In this document: positions 1 through 10,156 of the stretch, piece by piece
Numbering within the stretch: the first letter of the stretch is position 1
Layout: each line of letters opens with the position of its first letter
Source of the DNA: Shewanella carassii
GTDB taxonomy: Bacteria > Pseudomonadota > Gammaproteobacteria > Enterobacterales > Shewanellaceae
Direction of reading: 5' to 3'
Length of the DNA stretch: 64,000 nucleotides
Assembly: GCF_002777975.1 (NCBI RefSeq)
Contig: NZ_NGVS01000033.1
Span: forward strand, 248,001 to 312,000
Program-made: the position numbers and the translations under genes
Notes under the pieces: generated by a model
Database searches by the model: none
What the model was told of the DNA's origin: nothing
What the model saw: only the letters and a program-made list of their open reading frames with translations

Positions 1-37
1 TCCCCAAGCCAAACAATACCGGGCAAGTATGCACTGA
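1..37 (+). CDS. 3' end of a pilW/pilF-like gene (partial)
   Basis: The frame ending in TGA at 35-37 is open from the left edge and reads PQAKQYRASMH. Its stop overlaps the rodZ start by one base (TGATG), so the two are probably translationally coupled. A type IV pilus pilotin gene (pilF/pilW) precedes rodZ in many gamma-proteobacteria, and the tail is compatible with that family. Only about 11 codons are visible, so the assignment rests mainly on context. Confidence 0.45.
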   Translation, partial: PQAKQYRASMH

Positions 38-999
38 TGACAGAGTTGAATAATCAAATCAACAAGGATGAAGATGAGAACCAAAAGGTTCCCGGGCAAG
101 AGGATACGCTCGGGTCATTATTGAAAAGCGCACGCGAACAAAAAGGTATCACCATAGAAGATGCGGCCACCAGGCTGCACTTACGCCCCTGTATTGTGGC
201 CGATATCGAGGCCGACTGCTTTAGCAATATAGATTCCTCTACCTATGTTCGCGGTTATGTGAAGAATTACGCTCGCATATTGGGCGTGGATAAAGACGTT
301 ATCAACGCTTGTTTGGCGCGGCAGGTCCCCAAGGTGACTGAGCCAACCATGCAAAGCTTTTCGCGCAAGACTAGCCGTCAGGCCAGCGACAGCCGTTTGA
401 TGCTGGTGACTTACCTCATCGGTTTTCTGCTGCTGGCTCTGCTGGTGGTGTGGTGGCTGCAAAAGCCTTCTGTGGTGTCCGATGTCGACTTCTCCAAACC
501 AACGGCAGAAGAGATGCAGCAGGCCAAGGAGTTTGAATCGCACCAGGCGCAAATGGCTGAGCAGAATGCACCGCAACAGCCAGTTGAAGTGCTGTCCGAC
601 AGTGAGCCGGGCGCCTCTGCGGCATCAAACCCAGCCTTGGAAACCGAGAGTGATACTGAAAGCGCTGAGGTAGAGGCAGACAGTGCCGAGGACAACACCA
701 GCGGTGCCATCGCCAATGTCGAGACGACCGAAGTGCAACCGGCAACAGAATCTGCCTTGGCTGCGGTTGGCATAGAGCTTGATGGCGACTGCTGGATCAA
801 ACTCACAGATGCCAACGGCAAGACCCTGATAGATGGCCTGAGATCGCCAGGGCAAACCATCAGCGTGCAGGGTAAGGCGCCTTTTAAACTGGTCTTGGGC
901 GCGCCGCAGACAGTTAGCCTGACATTTAACGGCCAGGCCGTGAGCCTTGCCGATTTCCCCAGCGGCCGGGTAGCCAGACTGACCCTGCCACAGGCATAA
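37..999 (+). CDS. rodZ: Cytoskeletal cell-shape protein RodZ
   Basis: RodZ links the MreB filament to the elongasome and helps maintain rod shape. The 320-residue protein has the family layout: a cytoplasmic N-terminal helix-turn-helix domain (about residues 25-95, starting LGSLLKSAREQKGITIEDAA), a basic stretch, one membrane helix near residues 128-147 (LVTYLIGFLLLALLVVWWL), an acidic Ser/Glu/Ala-rich periplasmic linker, and a C-terminal beta-rich DUF4115 domain (from about residue 245, with ELDGDCWIKLTDANGK). The ATG at 37 overlaps the upstream stop, as expected for this operon. ispG follows 63 bases downstream, the usual pairing. Nothing looks broken. Confidence 0.95.
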   Translation: MTELNNQINKDEDENQKVPGQEDTLGSLLKSAREQKGITIEDAATRLHLRPCIVADIEADCFSNIDSSTYVRGYVKNYARILGVDKDVINACLARQVPKVTEPTMQSFSRKTSRQASDSRLMLVTYLIGFLLLALLVVWWLQKPSVVSDVDFSKPTAEEMQQAKEFESHQAQMAEQNAPQQPVEVLSDSEPGASAASNPALETESDTESAEVEADSAEDNTSGAIANVETTEVQPATESALAAVGIELDGDCWIKLTDANGKTLIDGLRSPGQTISVQGKAPFKLVLGAPQTVSLTFNGQAVSLADFPSGRVARLTLPQA

Positions 1000-1062
1000 T
1001 AGCACCAAGCAGGATAATTGAAGTGGCGCACCCAGGGCGCCGAGTCAACAGAGCAGAATACG

Positions 1063-2175
1063 ATGTACAGTGAAAATCCGATAAAACGCCGTCCTTCCAC
1101 CCGCATCTATGTCGGCAATGTACCTATAGGTGATGGCGCTCCCATCGCAGTGCAGTCGATGACCAATACCCGCACTACAGATATAGAAGCCACAGTGGCG
1201 CAAATTCGGGCGCTGGAAACCGTAGGCGCCGATATCGTGAGGGTGTCTGTGCCTACCATGGATGCCGCCGAAGCGTTCAAGCTTATCAAACAGCAAGTCA
1301 AGGTGCCGCTGGTGGCCGATATTCATTTCGACTACCGCATAGCCCTTAAAGTGGCGGAATACGGCGCCGACTGTCTGCGTATTAATCCAGGCAATATAGG
1401 CAATGAAGAGCGTATCCGCGCAGTGGTTGAGTCTGCCCGTGACAAGAATATCCCCATCCGTATCGGGGTAAACGGCGGCAGTCTCGAAAAAGACTTGATG
1501 GACAAATACCAAGAGCCCACCCCGGAAGCCTTGCTGGAATCGGCAATGCGTCATGTGGATATTCTCGACAGGCTCAACTTCGATCAGTTCAAGGTCTCGG
1601 TGAAGGCATCGGACGTGTTCTTGGCGGTAGAGTCCTACCGTTTGCTGGCGAAACAGATTAAACAGCCATTGCACCTTGGGATCACCGAAGCCGGTGGTGC
1701 CCGTGCCGGTGCCGTTAAATCGGCCGTGGGTCTGGGTATGCTGCTGGCCGAAGGCATAGGCGATACCTTGAGAATATCGCTGGCTGCCGATCCAGTAGAG
1801 GAGATCAAAGTCGGTTTCGATATCCTCAAGTCACTGCGCATTCGCTCCCGCGGAATTAACTTTATCGCCTGCCCATCCTGCTCAAGGCAGGAGTTTGATG
1901 TGATAGGCACGGTCAACGCCCTGGAGCAGCGCCTGGAAGATGTTACCACTGCCATGGATGTCTCCATCATAGGCTGTGTGGTCAATGGCCCGGGGGAAGC
2001 CCTGGTGTCCCATATTGGCCTTACCGGCGGTAACCGCAAGAGCGGTTATTATGACGAAGGTGAGCGTCAGAAAGAGCGTTTCGACAACGACAATCTGGTC
2101 GATGCCCTCGAAGCCAAAATTCGCGCCAAGGCGCAAATGATGGAAAACCGTATTTCAGTCAAAGAAGCCGAATAA
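1063..2175 (+). CDS. ispG: 4-hydroxy-3-methylbut-2-enyl diphosphate synthase (flavodoxin)
   Basis: IspG (GcpE) catalyses the penultimate step of the MEP isoprenoid pathway, reductively opening MEcPP to HMBPP with a [4Fe-4S] cluster. The 370-residue protein has the N-terminal TIM barrel and the C-terminal cluster domain with its cysteine motifs CPSCSRQ and [12 protein letters not shown], including the Glu that completes cluster ligation. The frame is open back to a TTG at 1018, but the ATG at 1063 ([19 protein letters not shown]) matches the N-terminus of the enterobacterial enzyme as I remember it, so I chose that start. It lies between rodZ and hisS, the common gamma-proteobacterial order. 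Confidence 0.96.
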   Translation: MYSENPIKRRPSTRIYVGNVPIGDGAPIAVQSMTNTRTTDIEATVAQIRALETVGADIVRVSVPTMDAAEAFKLIKQQVKVPLVADIHFDYRIALKVAEYGADCLRINPGNIGNEERIRAVVESARDKNIPIRIGVNGGSLEKDLMDKYQEPTPEALLESAMRHVDILDRLNFDQFKVSVKASDVFLAVESYRLLAKQIKQPLHLGITEAGGARAGAVKSAVGLGMLLAEGIGDTLRISLAADPVEEIKVGFDILKSLRIRSRGINFIACPSCSRQEFDVIGTVNALEQRLEDVTTAMDVSIIGCVVNGPGEALVSHIGLTGGNRKSGYYDEGERQKERFDNDNLVDALEAKIRAKAQMMENRISVKEAE

Positions 2176-2195
2176 TCCCTGATGACGTGAATGTG

Positions 2196-2219
2196 AACTG
2201 GCCAGCGCTGGCCAGTTTT
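2196..2219 (+). terminator. Hairpin terminator after ispG
   Basis: A perfect palindrome (AACTGGCCAGC followed at once by its reverse complement) runs 2196-2217 and leads into TTTTAC. The T-run is short, so termination may be partial. It overlaps the possible -35 of the hisS promoter. Confidence 0.5.
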
Positions 2220-2245
2220 ACGTTTGCCGGTGAAGCGCCTATAAT
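2217..2245 (+). promoter_or_regulatory. Likely sigma-70 promoter of hisS
   Basis: A perfect -10 TATAAT (2240-2245) lies 17 bases after TTTACG (2217-2222, four of six matches to the -35 consensus). It would give a leader of about 40 bases before the hisS GTG. Confidence 0.5.
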
Positions 2246-2293
2246 GGCTGGCATTTTTGAATTTATAGCCCCAGAGCAAAACGAGTCGAGATA

Positions 2294-3571
2294 GTGGCAA
2301 AACAGATCCAAGCGATTCGCGGAATGAATGACATTCTGCCAACTCAAAGCCCCGTATGGCAAAAAGTGGAGGCGGTACTGCGCGCCTCGGTTGCCTCTTT
2401 CGGTTACAGTGAAATCCGCACACCTATCGTTGAGAACACAGACCTGTTCAAGCGTTCGATAGGGGAAGTGACAGATATTGTCGAGAAGGAGATGTACACC
2501 TTCGCCGATCGCAACGGTGACAGCCTCACCCTGCGCCCGGAAGGCACCGCCTCGACAGTTCGTGCCGGTAACGAACATGGCCTCTTGTACAACCAGGAAC
2601 AGCGTTTGTGGTATATGGGCCCCATGTTCCGCCATGAGCGGCCACAGAAAGGGCGCTATCGTCAGTTCCATCAGTTCGGGGTTGAAGTTTATGGCATTAA
2701 GAGCGCCGATATCGACGCCGAAGTGTTGATGCTGTCTGCCTCTTTGTGGCAGAAGCTTGGATTGACCGAACATGTTTCGCTCGAGCTGAACACTCTGGGT
2801 GACAGCGACGAGCGCGCCGCCTATCGTGAAGCGCTGGTGGCCTTCCTCGAGCAACATAAAGACAAGCTGGATGAAGACAGCCAGCGGCGCATGTACAGCA
2901 ACCCACTGCGGGTGCTGGACTCTAAAGATCAGCAGGTTCAATCCTTGCTGGCCGATGCTCCGGCGCTGATGGACTACCTGGGTGAAGACTCCAAGGCACA
3001 TTTTGCCCGCTTGTGTGAACTCCTGGAGGCCGTTGGTATCCAATACAAGGTTAACCCACGCCTGGTACGCGGATTGGATTACTACAACCGCACCGTATTT
3101 GAGTGGGTCACCGATAGTTTAGGCGCTCAGGGCACTGTGCTGGCCGGTGGTCGTTACGACGGTCTGGTGAGCCAGCTTGGCGGTAAAGAAACGCCGGCAG
3201 TAGGCTTTGCCATGGGACTGGAGCGGATTGTTCTGCTGCTGGAAACCCTAGAGCTGAACGCCGATGTTGCTGCCGAAGTGGATGTCTACGTGACCGCCAT
3301 GGGCGATGACTGCGTAATTGAGGCGATGAAAATTGCCCAAGAACTGCGTGAGAAGCTGCCCAAGCTTAAGGTGATGAGTCACTGCGGTGGTGGCAACTTC
3401 AAGAAACAGATGAAAAGAGCCGATAAGAGCGGCGCGGGTTTTGCGCTGATTATCGGTGAGACCGAACTGGCCAACAATAAGGTGGCGGTGAAACCGCTGC
3501 GGGGTGATGGCGCTCAGCAGGATGTTGAACGCCAGGCCCTGGCCGACTATTTGGCAGAACTGATTAAATAA
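2294..3571 (+). CDS. hisS: Histidyl-tRNA synthetase
   Basis: HisRS is a class II synthetase that charges tRNA-His in the cytoplasm. The 425 residues start at GTG 2294 ([16 protein letters not shown]), which lines up with the E. coli start. Motif 1 lies near residues 30-60. Motif 2 is seen as [19 protein letters not shown], the histidine-specific motif as [15 protein letters not shown], and motif 3 as [14 protein letters not shown]. The C-terminal anticodon-binding domain ends the protein. The gene has its own apparent promoter and is followed 18 bases later by yfgM and then bamB, a standard gamma-proteobacterial order. Confidence 0.97.
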   Translation: MAKQIQAIRGMNDILPTQSPVWQKVEAVLRASVASFGYSEIRTPIVENTDLFKRSIGEVTDIVEKEMYTFADRNGDSLTLRPEGTASTVRAGNEHGLLYNQEQRLWYMGPMFRHERPQKGRYRQFHQFGVEVYGIKSADIDAEVLMLSASLWQKLGLTEHVSLELNTLGDSDERAAYREALVAFLEQHKDKLDEDSQRRMYSNPLRVLDSKDQQVQSLLADAPALMDYLGEDSKAHFARLCELLEAVGIQYKVNPRLVRGLDYYNRTVFEWVTDSLGAQGTVLAGGRYDGLVSQLGGKETPAVGFAMGLERIVLLLETLELNADVAAEVDVYVTAMGDDCVIEAMKIAQELREKLPKLKVMSHCGGGNFKKQMKRADKSGAGFALIIGETELANNKVAVKPLRGDGAQQDVERQALADYLAELIK

Positions 3572-3589
3572 TTTAGAGGGGAAGTGCGG

Positions 3590-4210
3590 GTGGAAATCTA
3601 CAGCACAGAAGAACAACAAGTTGAGGCGATCAAGCAGTTCTGGAAAGACTATGGTGTTTCGATAGTCGCTGGTGCCGTAATTGGCCTGGGTGGCCTTTAT
3701 GGCTGGAACTACTATTCCGATGTCAAAGTGGAACGTGCCGAAGCCGCCTCTCAGGCTTTTAACCAGGCCTTGATGCAAGGCGGTGATGAAGCGACAGTGA
3801 TGGCTGCTGCGGCCGAATTTGACAAGCAGCATGCCCAGGCCGGTTACTCGGCACTGATGCAACTGATTGTTGCCAAGAGCGCGGTTGAGGCCGGCGATCT
3901 GGCAAAAGCTGAAGCAGCCCTCAAAACCGTGATTGCCGCTAAGCCGGGTGATGCCCTGACAGCGGTTGCCACCTTGCGTCTGGCACGTATTCAAGCCGAG
4001 CAGGGCCAGGTTGCTACCGCTTTGACCACGCTGGATCAAGTCAAAAATAGTGCTTTTGCTACCCAAAGAGATGAGTTCAAAGGCGATCTGTTGCTGCGTC
4101 AGGGCGAAACCGACAAGGCGAGACTCGCTTATCAGGAAGCCGTTAAAAATGGTGGCGTGACGACCAGTCCGGCGCTGCAGATGAAACTCGATAACCTGAA
4201 TCAGGCATAA
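3590..4210 (+). CDS. yfgM: YfgM/RcsB-modulating ancillary SecYEG translocon subunit
   Basis: YfgM is a single-pass inner-membrane protein with a periplasmic TPR-like domain. In E. coli it works with PpiD at the SecYEG exit site. This protein begins VEIYSTEEQQVEAIKQFWKDYG, then has one membrane helix (SIVAGAVIGLGGLYGW, about residues 22-40) and an alanine-rich helical-repeat domain. Two in-frame GTG codons are available, 3584 and 3590. The second gives better spacing from the GAGGGGAAG ribosome site and a length of 206 residues, the same as the E. coli protein as I recall it, so I chose it. bamB follows 9 bases after the stop. Confidence 0.9.
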   Translation: MEIYSTEEQQVEAIKQFWKDYGVSIVAGAVIGLGGLYGWNYYSDVKVERAEAASQAFNQALMQGGDEATVMAAAAEFDKQHAQAGYSALMQLIVAKSAVEAGDLAKAEAALKTVIAAKPGDALTAVATLRLARIQAEQGQVATALTTLDQVKNSAFATQRDEFKGDLLLRQGETDKARLAYQEAVKNGGVTTSPALQMKLDNLNQA

Positions 4211-4219
4211 GGAAGGCCA

Positions 4220-5407
4220 ATGAAGTCGTGGTGTAAAACCCTTTTGGCTTGTGGCATGGCCATAGGCGCACTGACAGGTTGTGCTTCCAGCGATGTGGAA
4301 GAAGAACCCGTGAGTCCACTGCTGGAACTCAACGCCAGCGTATTCCCAGAGGTCAGCTGGAGCGCTTCGGTTGGCAGTGGTGTTGGCGATTATTACTCCC
4401 GTCTGCGTCCCGCAGTACGTTACGGCAAAGTCTTTGTCGCCGACCGCTATGGTGAAGTAACCGCCTTTGACGAAACCAGTGGTGAGAAGGTCTGGAGCAC
4501 CGACTTCAGTGAAGCGTTCCGTGATGGTGCCCTGAAAAAGAACAAGGGCGCCCGTCTGGCATCAGGTGTGACCGCAGCCCGTAACAAGGTGTTTGTCGGC
4601 GGTGAGAGTGGCCTATTGGCAGCGCTTGATGCCGAAACCGGTGAAGTGCTGTGGCACGCGGTAGCCGATGGCGAGCTGTTGTCCTTGCCCGCAGTGGCCG
4701 AAGACATGGTGGTGGTCAACAGCAGCTCAGGCTCGCTGGACGCCTTTAATGTCGACACAGGTGAAAAGCTTTGGAGCTATGAAGCTTCCTTACCAAACTT
4801 GACTCTGCGAGGCACCAGTTCACCGGCATATGCTCAGGGCGGTTTCTTTGTCGGTACGGCCGATGGCAAGGTCGCCGTTGTTATCAAAAACAACGGTCAA
4901 CCCGCTTGGGAGCAACCGATCTACACCCCTAAAGGTGGCAATGAGTTCAGCCGTATGGCCGATGTCGATATGACGCCGCTGTTGCTGGGTGATAACCTGT
5001 ACGCGGTGAGCTACAACGGTAACCTGGTGAGCATGGAAATGCGCAGTGGCCGTATTGTTTGGTCACGCAAGTACTCCAGTTTCCACGAGCTAGACAGTGC
5101 TGGCTTGAGCCTGTTTCTGGTGGACGATCATAGCCGTGTATACTCAGTGGACAGACGTAACGGTCTGGAGCTGTGGAGTAACTCGGAACTGGTCAACCGG
5201 GATCTGACCGCACCGGCTGTGTTCCGGGACTATGTGGTTGTGGGTGACTTTGAAGGTTATCTGCACTTTATCGATCGCAGCAACGGCCAAATTGTCGGTC
5301 GGGTGCAGATCGACAGCTCGGGCCTGTTCAGTCAACCTCTGGTGGTTGACGACAAAATCTATCTGCAGACCCGGGATGGCAAAATTGCCACAGTAACTCT
5401 GCCCTGA
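4220..5407 (+). CDS. bamB: Outer membrane assembly lipoprotein BamB
   Basis: BamB is an eight-bladed beta-propeller lipoprotein of the BAM complex, which inserts beta-barrel proteins into the outer membrane. The 395-residue protein starts with a lipoprotein signal peptide ending in the lipobox LTGC (lipidated Cys about residue 21). Repeated PQQ-like blade motifs follow, such as AFDETSGEKVWSTD, ALDAETGEVLWH, AFNVDTGEKLWSYE and SVDRRNGLELWSN. It is probably co-transcribed with hisS and yfgM, and a strong terminator follows it. Confidence 0.96.
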   Translation: MKSWCKTLLACGMAIGALTGCASSDVEEEPVSPLLELNASVFPEVSWSASVGSGVGDYYSRLRPAVRYGKVFVADRYGEVTAFDETSGEKVWSTDFSEAFRDGALKKNKGARLASGVTAARNKVFVGGESGLLAALDAETGEVLWHAVADGELLSLPAVAEDMVVVNSSSGSLDAFNVDTGEKLWSYEASLPNLTLRGTSSPAYAQGGFFVGTADGKVAVVIKNNGQPAWEQPIYTPKGGNEFSRMADVDMTPLLLGDNLYAVSYNGNLVSMEMRSGRIVWSRKYSSFHELDSAGLSLFLVDDHSRVYSVDRRNGLELWSNSELVNRDLTAPAVFRDYVVVGDFEGYLHFIDRSNGQIVGRVQIDSSGLFSQPLVVDDKIYLQTRDGKIATVTLP

Positions 5408-5427
5408 ACCCAGGCTTTGATACTGCC

Positions 5428-5459
5428 AAGCCCCTGGGAGTGTGTTCCGGGGGCTTTTT
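5428..5459 (+). terminator. Rho-independent terminator after bamB
   Basis: A GC-rich stem (AAGCCCCTGG pairing with CCGGGGGCTT, loop about nine bases) is followed by a T-run. It separates the hisS-yfgM-bamB unit from der. Confidence 0.8.
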
Positions 5460-5486
5460 ATTGAGAAGTTTTAAAGAGGCAAAAAG

Positions 5487-6953
5487 ATGATTCCTGTAGT
5501 GGCCCTGGTAGGGCGACCCAATGTCGGTAAGTCGACCCTGTTCAATCGTCTGACCCGCACCCGTGATGCACTGGTGGCGGATTACCCAGGCTTGACGCGG
5601 GATCGTAAATACGGTCGTGCCTATCTGTCAGGTTACGAATTCATCCTGGTGGATACCGGCGGTATTGACGGCACCGAAGAAGGCATAGAAACCAAGATGG
5701 CCGAGCAATCGCTGGCGGCTATCGAAGAAGCGGATGTAGTGCTGTTTCTGACAGATGCCCGCGCCGGTTTGACCGCGGCCGATCAGGCCATAGCCCAACA
5801 TCTTCGTAGTCGGCAAAAGACCACCTTCGTGGTGGCCAACAAGATTGACGGTATCGATGCCGATTCCGCCTGCGCCGAATTCTGGGCCCTGGGCCTGGGT
5901 GAGGTGTATCAGATGGCGGCGGCTCATGGCCGCGGCGTTACCAATATGATTGAGTATGCGCTGGCTCCTTTTGCCGAGGCGATGGGGATTAACCCGGATG
6001 CGCCCGAGGAAGAGAAGGTCGACGAGCGTCAATACACAGAAGAGGAAGCCGAAGCCGAACAGGCCAGACTGCAGGACCTGCCTATCAAGCTGGCGATTAT
6101 CGGCAAGCCCAACGTGGGCAAGTCGACCCTGACCAACCGCATCCTCGGTGAAGAGCGGGTAGTGGTTTATGATGAGCCGGGCACCACCCGTGACTCCATC
6201 TATATTCCAATGCAGCGTGAAGGCCGTGAGTACGTCATCATAGATACCGCCGGGGTGCGTCGCCGCGCCAAGGTGCATGAAGTCGTTGAAAAGTTCTCGG
6301 TGATTAAAACCCTGAAAGCGGTTGAAGACGCCAACGTGGTGCTCTTGGTTATCGATGCCCGTGAAGGTATCGCCGAGCAGGACCTTGGTTTGCTGGGTTT
6401 TGCCCTCAACGCCGGTCGGGCGCTGGTGATTGCGGTCAACAAGTGGGACGGCATAGACAACGACGTCAAGGAAAGGGTCAAGAGTGAGCTGGACCGTCGT
6501 CTGGGCTTTATCGACTTTGCCCGCATTCACTTTATCTCGGCGCTGCATGGCACAGGCGTGGGTCATCTGTATGAATCCATCGAAGAAGCTTACGACAGTG
6601 CTACCAGACGGGTGTCCACTTCGCTGCTGACCAAGATCATGCAGATGGCGCAGGACGATCATCAGCCGCCTCTGGTCAATGGTCGCCGGGTCAAACTCAA
6701 GTATGCTCACGCCGGTGGTTACAACCCGCCTATCGTGGTGGTACACGGCAACCAGGTATCCAAGCTGCCGGATTCCTACAAGCGCTATATGATGAACTAC
6801 TACCGCCGCTCGCTGAAGGTTGTGGGTACGCCCATCCAGCTGCGCTTCCAAGAAGGGGCCAACCCCTTTGAAGGCAAGGGGGAGAAACTGACCCTGAGTC
6901 AGGAAAGACGCCGCAAGCGGATGATGGCGCACATCAAGAACAAGAAAGCCTGA
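5487..6953 (+). CDS. der: Ribosome biogenesis GTPase Der (EngA)
   Basis: Der is an essential double-GTPase needed for 50S subunit maturation. The 488-residue protein has two consecutive Era-like GTPase domains. The first has its P-loop at residues 9-17 (GRPNVGKST) and NKID; the second has GKPNVGKST at 206-214, DTAG and NKWD. An acidic linker separates them, and a C-terminal KH-like domain and basic tail ([15 protein letters not shown]) follow. A ribosome site (AGAGG) lies just upstream of the ATG. The gene is flanked by terminators, so it is probably monocistronic. Confidence 0.97.
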   Translation: MIPVVALVGRPNVGKSTLFNRLTRTRDALVADYPGLTRDRKYGRAYLSGYEFILVDTGGIDGTEEGIETKMAEQSLAAIEEADVVLFLTDARAGLTAADQAIAQHLRSRQKTTFVVANKIDGIDADSACAEFWALGLGEVYQMAAAHGRGVTNMIEYALAPFAEAMGINPDAPEEEKVDERQYTEEEAEAEQARLQDLPIKLAIIGKPNVGKSTLTNRILGEERVVVYDEPGTTRDSIYIPMQREGREYVIIDTAGVRRRAKVHEVVEKFSVIKTLKAVEDANVVLLVIDAREGIAEQDLGLLGFALNAGRALVIAVNKWDGIDNDVKERVKSELDRRLGFIDFARIHFISALHGTGVGHLYESIEEAYDSATRRVSTSLLTKIMQMAQDDHQPPLVNGRRVKLKYAHAGGYNPPIVVVHGNQVSKLPDSYKRYMMNYYRRSLKVVGTPIQLRFQEGANPFEGKGEKLTLSQERRRKRMMAHIKNKKA

Positions 6954-6969
6954 TAGGGTTTTCGCAAAA

Positions 6970-7000
6970 CAAAGCCGGGTTTGACCCGGCTTTGTTGTTT
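6970..7000 (+). terminator. Rho-independent terminator after der
   Basis: The stem CAAAGCCGGGT / ACCCGGCTTTG with a three-base loop runs 6970-6994 and is followed by TTGTTT. Confidence 0.8.
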
Positions 7001-7125
7001 CTGATGGCCAACATCACACCTGAATTGGGGGGGATGTTTAATCAAGGGCCAGTGAACTGGAATAATATCTACGAACGACTCACAGTTGGGTCCTTTCCTA
7101 GCGAGGAGCATGTATCTGATTGATG

Positions 7126-8469
7126 CTATTCCTCTATGATAGCTTCAATTCTTGAGAGCAGCGCGCCCTGTTTCAACTGGGTGCGCATCTGCTCGCCGAC
7201 TAGGGCGTCCTGGCTGTTTTCGAGGACTTTCCCGGCTTCGTTCTTGCTGATGCTGTAACCTCTGGACAGAGTCGATAGTGGGCTGACACTTTCCAGCGAA
7301 TGGGCGCTGGCCCCCAGGCGTGCCTTGGCCTCTTTCAGTTTATCGGCTATGGCATCCTGCAACTGTTGACCGAGATAATTCAATCTGCTGCCTTCCAGGC
7401 TCAGCTTGTGGGCCGGGCTCTGGGATTCGAGGCGGCTCTTGAGCTGTAGCTGTCTGTGTTCCAGCCGGTGCAAGCGATTGTTGATGGCGGCCGTCATTCT
7501 CAGTTGCTGCTCATCAAACTGCTGTACCAGCTGCTCCAGCCGCCGCTTGGGATCCTGGCGTTGCAATTTGTGATCCAGCAGTGACAGCTGTTGGCGTTTG
7601 GCTAAGTGCCAGTGTTGCCAGCCCTGGCGCAGCCTGGCCATGGCAGTGGTCAGCTTTTGCCGCTTGTTGTCGACATCCTGGGATACTAGCTCGGCGGCGG
7701 CCGATGGGGTAGGGGCACGCAAATCGGCGACATAGTCACTGATACAGGTATCCACTTCATGGCCCACCGCTGAAATTACCGGCAGGGCGCTGTTGTAGAT
7801 GGCGTGGGCCAGATTTTCATCGTTGAAACACCACATATCTTCCAGGCTGCCGCCACCGCGGGTCAGCAGTAACAGATCCACTTCCAGCCTCTGGTTGGCC
7901 ACGGTGAGTGCCTCAATAAGCTGGTTGGTGGCAGTACCACCCTGAACCTGTGAGGGGTAGATCACCACTTCGATGGAAGGATCGCGGCGTTTCAGTACAT
8001 GCAGTACATCGCGTATGGCAGCGCCAGTGGGGGAGGTGATCACCCCGATGCGCTGGATATTGGCCGGTAGTGGTCGTTTGGTATCGGCGGCAAACAGGCC
8101 TTCGGCCGCGAGCTTCAGCTTCAGCGCTTCATACTGCTGTGCCAGCAAGCCATCACCGGCCGGCAGCATGGTTTCGATAAGCAGTTGATAATCGCCCCTT
8201 GGCTCATACACACTCAGGGCGGCTCGCACCAGCACTTGCTGGCCGTTGACCGGGCGAAAGGTCACGTTCTGGTTGCGGCCACGGAACATGGCGCAGCGAA
8301 TTTGCGAATGATTGTCCTTGAGTGTCAGATACCAGTGGCCCGAACTTGGACTGGCAAAGTTGGAAATTTCACCATTGAGCCAAATTCTGCCTAGGTTTCC
8401 CTCCAACAAGGCGCGAACTTCGGCATTGAGGCGGGAGACGGTATATACCTGTTTTTTGGGCTCTGGCAT
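7126..8469 (-). CDS. xseA: Exodeoxyribonuclease VII large subunit
   Basis: XseA is the catalytic large subunit of ExoVII, which degrades single-stranded DNA processively from either end. The 447-residue protein has an N-terminal OB fold ([41 protein letters not shown]), the catalytic domain ([47 protein letters not shown]), and a long coiled coil ending in LSRGYSI. The frame is open a further 31 codons upstream to 8562. I chose the ATG at 8469 ([15 protein letters not shown]) because family members begin just before the OB fold and because the longer version would run through the guaB promoter. The gene is divergent from guaB. Confidence 0.93.
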   Translation of the reverse strand: MPEPKKQVYTVSRLNAEVRALLEGNLGRIWLNGEISNFASPSSGHWYLTLKDNHSQIRCAMFRGRNQNVTFRPVNGQQVLVRAALSVYEPRGDYQLLIETMLPAGDGLLAQQYEALKLKLAAEGLFAADTKRPLPANIQRIGVITSPTGAAIRDVLHVLKRRDPSIEVVIYPSQVQGGTATNQLIEALTVANQRLEVDLLLLTRGGGSLEDMWCFNDENLAHAIYNSALPVISAVGHEVDTCISDYVADLRAPTPSAAAELVSQDVDNKRQKLTTAMARLRQGWQHWHLAKRQQLSLLDHKLQRQDPKRRLEQLVQQFDEQQLRMTAAINNRLHRLEHRQLQLKSRLESQSPAHKLSLEGSRLNYLGQQLQDAIADKLKEAKARLGASAHSLESVSPLSTLSRGYSISKNEAGKVLENSQDALVGEQMRTQLKQGALLSRIEAIIEE

Positions 8470-8509
8470 GGAATTTGCGTTCAAATTGGAATTTTTCTCT
8501 ATTTTCCCA

Positions 8510-8538
8510 TTTACCACCCCGGGGTTGCAAGGTATAAT
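8510..8538 (+). promoter_or_regulatory. Likely guaB promoter
   Basis: TATAAT at 8533-8538 is a perfect -10 about 50 bases before the guaB ATG. The element 17 bases upstream (TTTACC, 8510-8515) is only a partial -35 match. It lies in the divergent xseA-guaB spacer. Confidence 0.5.
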
Positions 8539-8586
8539 GCCGCCGCAATATTTCACCTTCAATCTAACCCCCGGGGAGATGTTGCA

Positions 8587-10053
8587 ATGCTACGATTAAT
8601 TAAAGAAGCGCTTACCTTTGACGATGTGCTGCTGGTTCCGGCCCACTCGACCGTTCTCCCTAATACCGCTAATCTCAAGACCCGTTTGACCGACAAGATC
8701 GAACTGAATATTCCCTTGGTATCCGCCGCAATGGATACAGTGACCGAAGCTCGTCTGGCGATTGCCATGGCGCAGGAAGGTGGTTTGGGCTTTATTCATA
8801 AGAATATGAGTATTGAGCAACAGGCTGAAGAAGTTCGTAAAGTGAAGATCTATGAAGCAGGTGTAGTCCAACAGCCTGTGACTGTGAAGCCTTCTACGAC
8901 TCTGGCCGAACTCAAGGTATTAACCGAAAAGAACGGATTTGCCGGCTATCCGGTAGTAAATGAAGCCAATGAGTTGGTGGGTATTATCACTGGCCGTGAC
9001 GTGCGCTTCGTGACCGATACCAACCGCCTGGTTTCTGAAATCATGACCCCGAAAGAGCGTCTGGTGACTGTACCTGAAGGCACCAAGCTGGATGAAGTAC
9101 AAAAGCTGATGCATTCCAACCGCATTGAAAAAGTACTGGTTGTGAATAGTGAATTCCAGCTCAAGGGGCTGATCACAGTTAAAGATTTCGAAAAAGCCGA
9201 ACGTAAGCCCAATGCCTGTAAAGATGAGCTGGGTCGTTTGCGTGTCGGTGCCGCTGTTGGTGCCGGTCCAGGTAACGAAGAGCGTGTTGATGCGCTGGTC
9301 AAAGCCGGTGTCGATGTACTCTTGATTGACTCTTCTCACGGCCATTCTGAAGGCGTTTTGCAACGTATTCGCGATACCCGTGCCAAATACCCGGATCTGC
9401 AGATCGTTGGTGGTAACGTGGCAACAGCCGAAGGCGCCCTGGCGCTGGTTGAGGCCGGTGTGAATGCGGTTAAAGTCGGTATTGGCCCTGGTTCCATTTG
9501 TACTACCCGTATCGTTACCGGTGTGGGTGTACCACAAATCACTGCGGTTTCTGATGCTGCCGCTGCTGTTAAACACCTGGGCATCCCTGTGATTGCCGAT
9601 GGTGGTGTTCGCTTCTCCGGCGATCTGGCCAAGGCGCTGGCGGCCGGTGCATCATGCATCATGGCCGGTTCCATGTTTGCCGGTACCGATGAATCTCCAG
9701 GCGAAACTGAACTTTACAAGGGCCGTGCTTATAAGTCATACCGTGGTATGGGGTCTCTGGGCGCCATGTCAAAAGGCTCTTCTGATCGCTACTTCCAGAG
9801 CGACAACGCTGCCGACAAACTGGTACCTGAAGGTATCGAAGGCCGCGTTCCCTATAAAGGCAAAATCAAAGAGATTATCCATCAGTACATGGGCGGTCTG
9901 CGCTCCTGTATGGGGCTGACAGGTTGCGCCACCATTCAGGAATTGGGTGAAAAGGCCCAGTTCGTCAAGGTGACTTCTGCCGGTATGGGCGAATCCCACG
10001 TTCACGATGTGACTATCTCCAAAGAAGCGCCGAACTACCGTTCAGGCGTTTAA
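8587..10053 (+). CDS. guaB: Inosine-5'-monophosphate dehydrogenase
   Basis: IMPDH oxidises IMP to XMP with NAD+, the committed step towards GMP. The 488-residue protein shows the TIM barrel beginning [15 protein letters not shown], two inserted CBS domains (about residues 95-205), the catalytic loop with its active cysteine ([17 protein letters not shown]), the phosphate-binding [20 protein letters not shown], and the flap region [10 protein letters not shown]. The length equals the usual bacterial enzyme. guaA follows 103 bases downstream in the same direction, forming the classic gua operon. Confidence 0.98.
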   Translation: MLRLIKEALTFDDVLLVPAHSTVLPNTANLKTRLTDKIELNIPLVSAAMDTVTEARLAIAMAQEGGLGFIHKNMSIEQQAEEVRKVKIYEAGVVQQPVTVKPSTTLAELKVLTEKNGFAGYPVVNEANELVGIITGRDVRFVTDTNRLVSEIMTPKERLVTVPEGTKLDEVQKLMHSNRIEKVLVVNSEFQLKGLITVKDFEKAERKPNACKDELGRLRVGAAVGAGPGNEERVDALVKAGVDVLLIDSSHGHSEGVLQRIRDTRAKYPDLQIVGGNVATAEGALALVEAGVNAVKVGIGPGSICTTRIVTGVGVPQITAVSDAAAAVKHLGIPVIADGGVRFSGDLAKALAAGASCIMAGSMFAGTDESPGETELYKGRAYKSYRGMGSLGAMSKGSSDRYFQSDNAADKLVPEGIEGRVPYKGKIKEIIHQYMGGLRSCMGLTGCATIQELGEKAQFVKVTSAGMGESHVHDVTISKEAPNYRSGV

Positions 10054-10156
10054 CAAATTCGGGGCGGCATGAGTGTCGCCCTTGGTTTATAAGCAGATAA
10101 AAACTGTGCCTGTTACGGCAGGCACTGCAATCAAACTAAAGAGATAAAGGTTATCA

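Noticed and set aside
7004..7123. 39-codon ORF (MANITPELGGMFNQGPVNWNN...) between der and xseA
   Set aside because: It starts right after the der terminator without a ribosome site or promoter and matches no family I know. It may be a fragment of an old gene, but there is not enough to call it.
8470..8562. N-terminal extension of xseA
   Set aside because: The extra 31 codons (to 8562) are not conserved in the family, contain odd sequence ([14 protein letters not shown]) and would cover the guaB promoter. The ATG at 8469 fits better.
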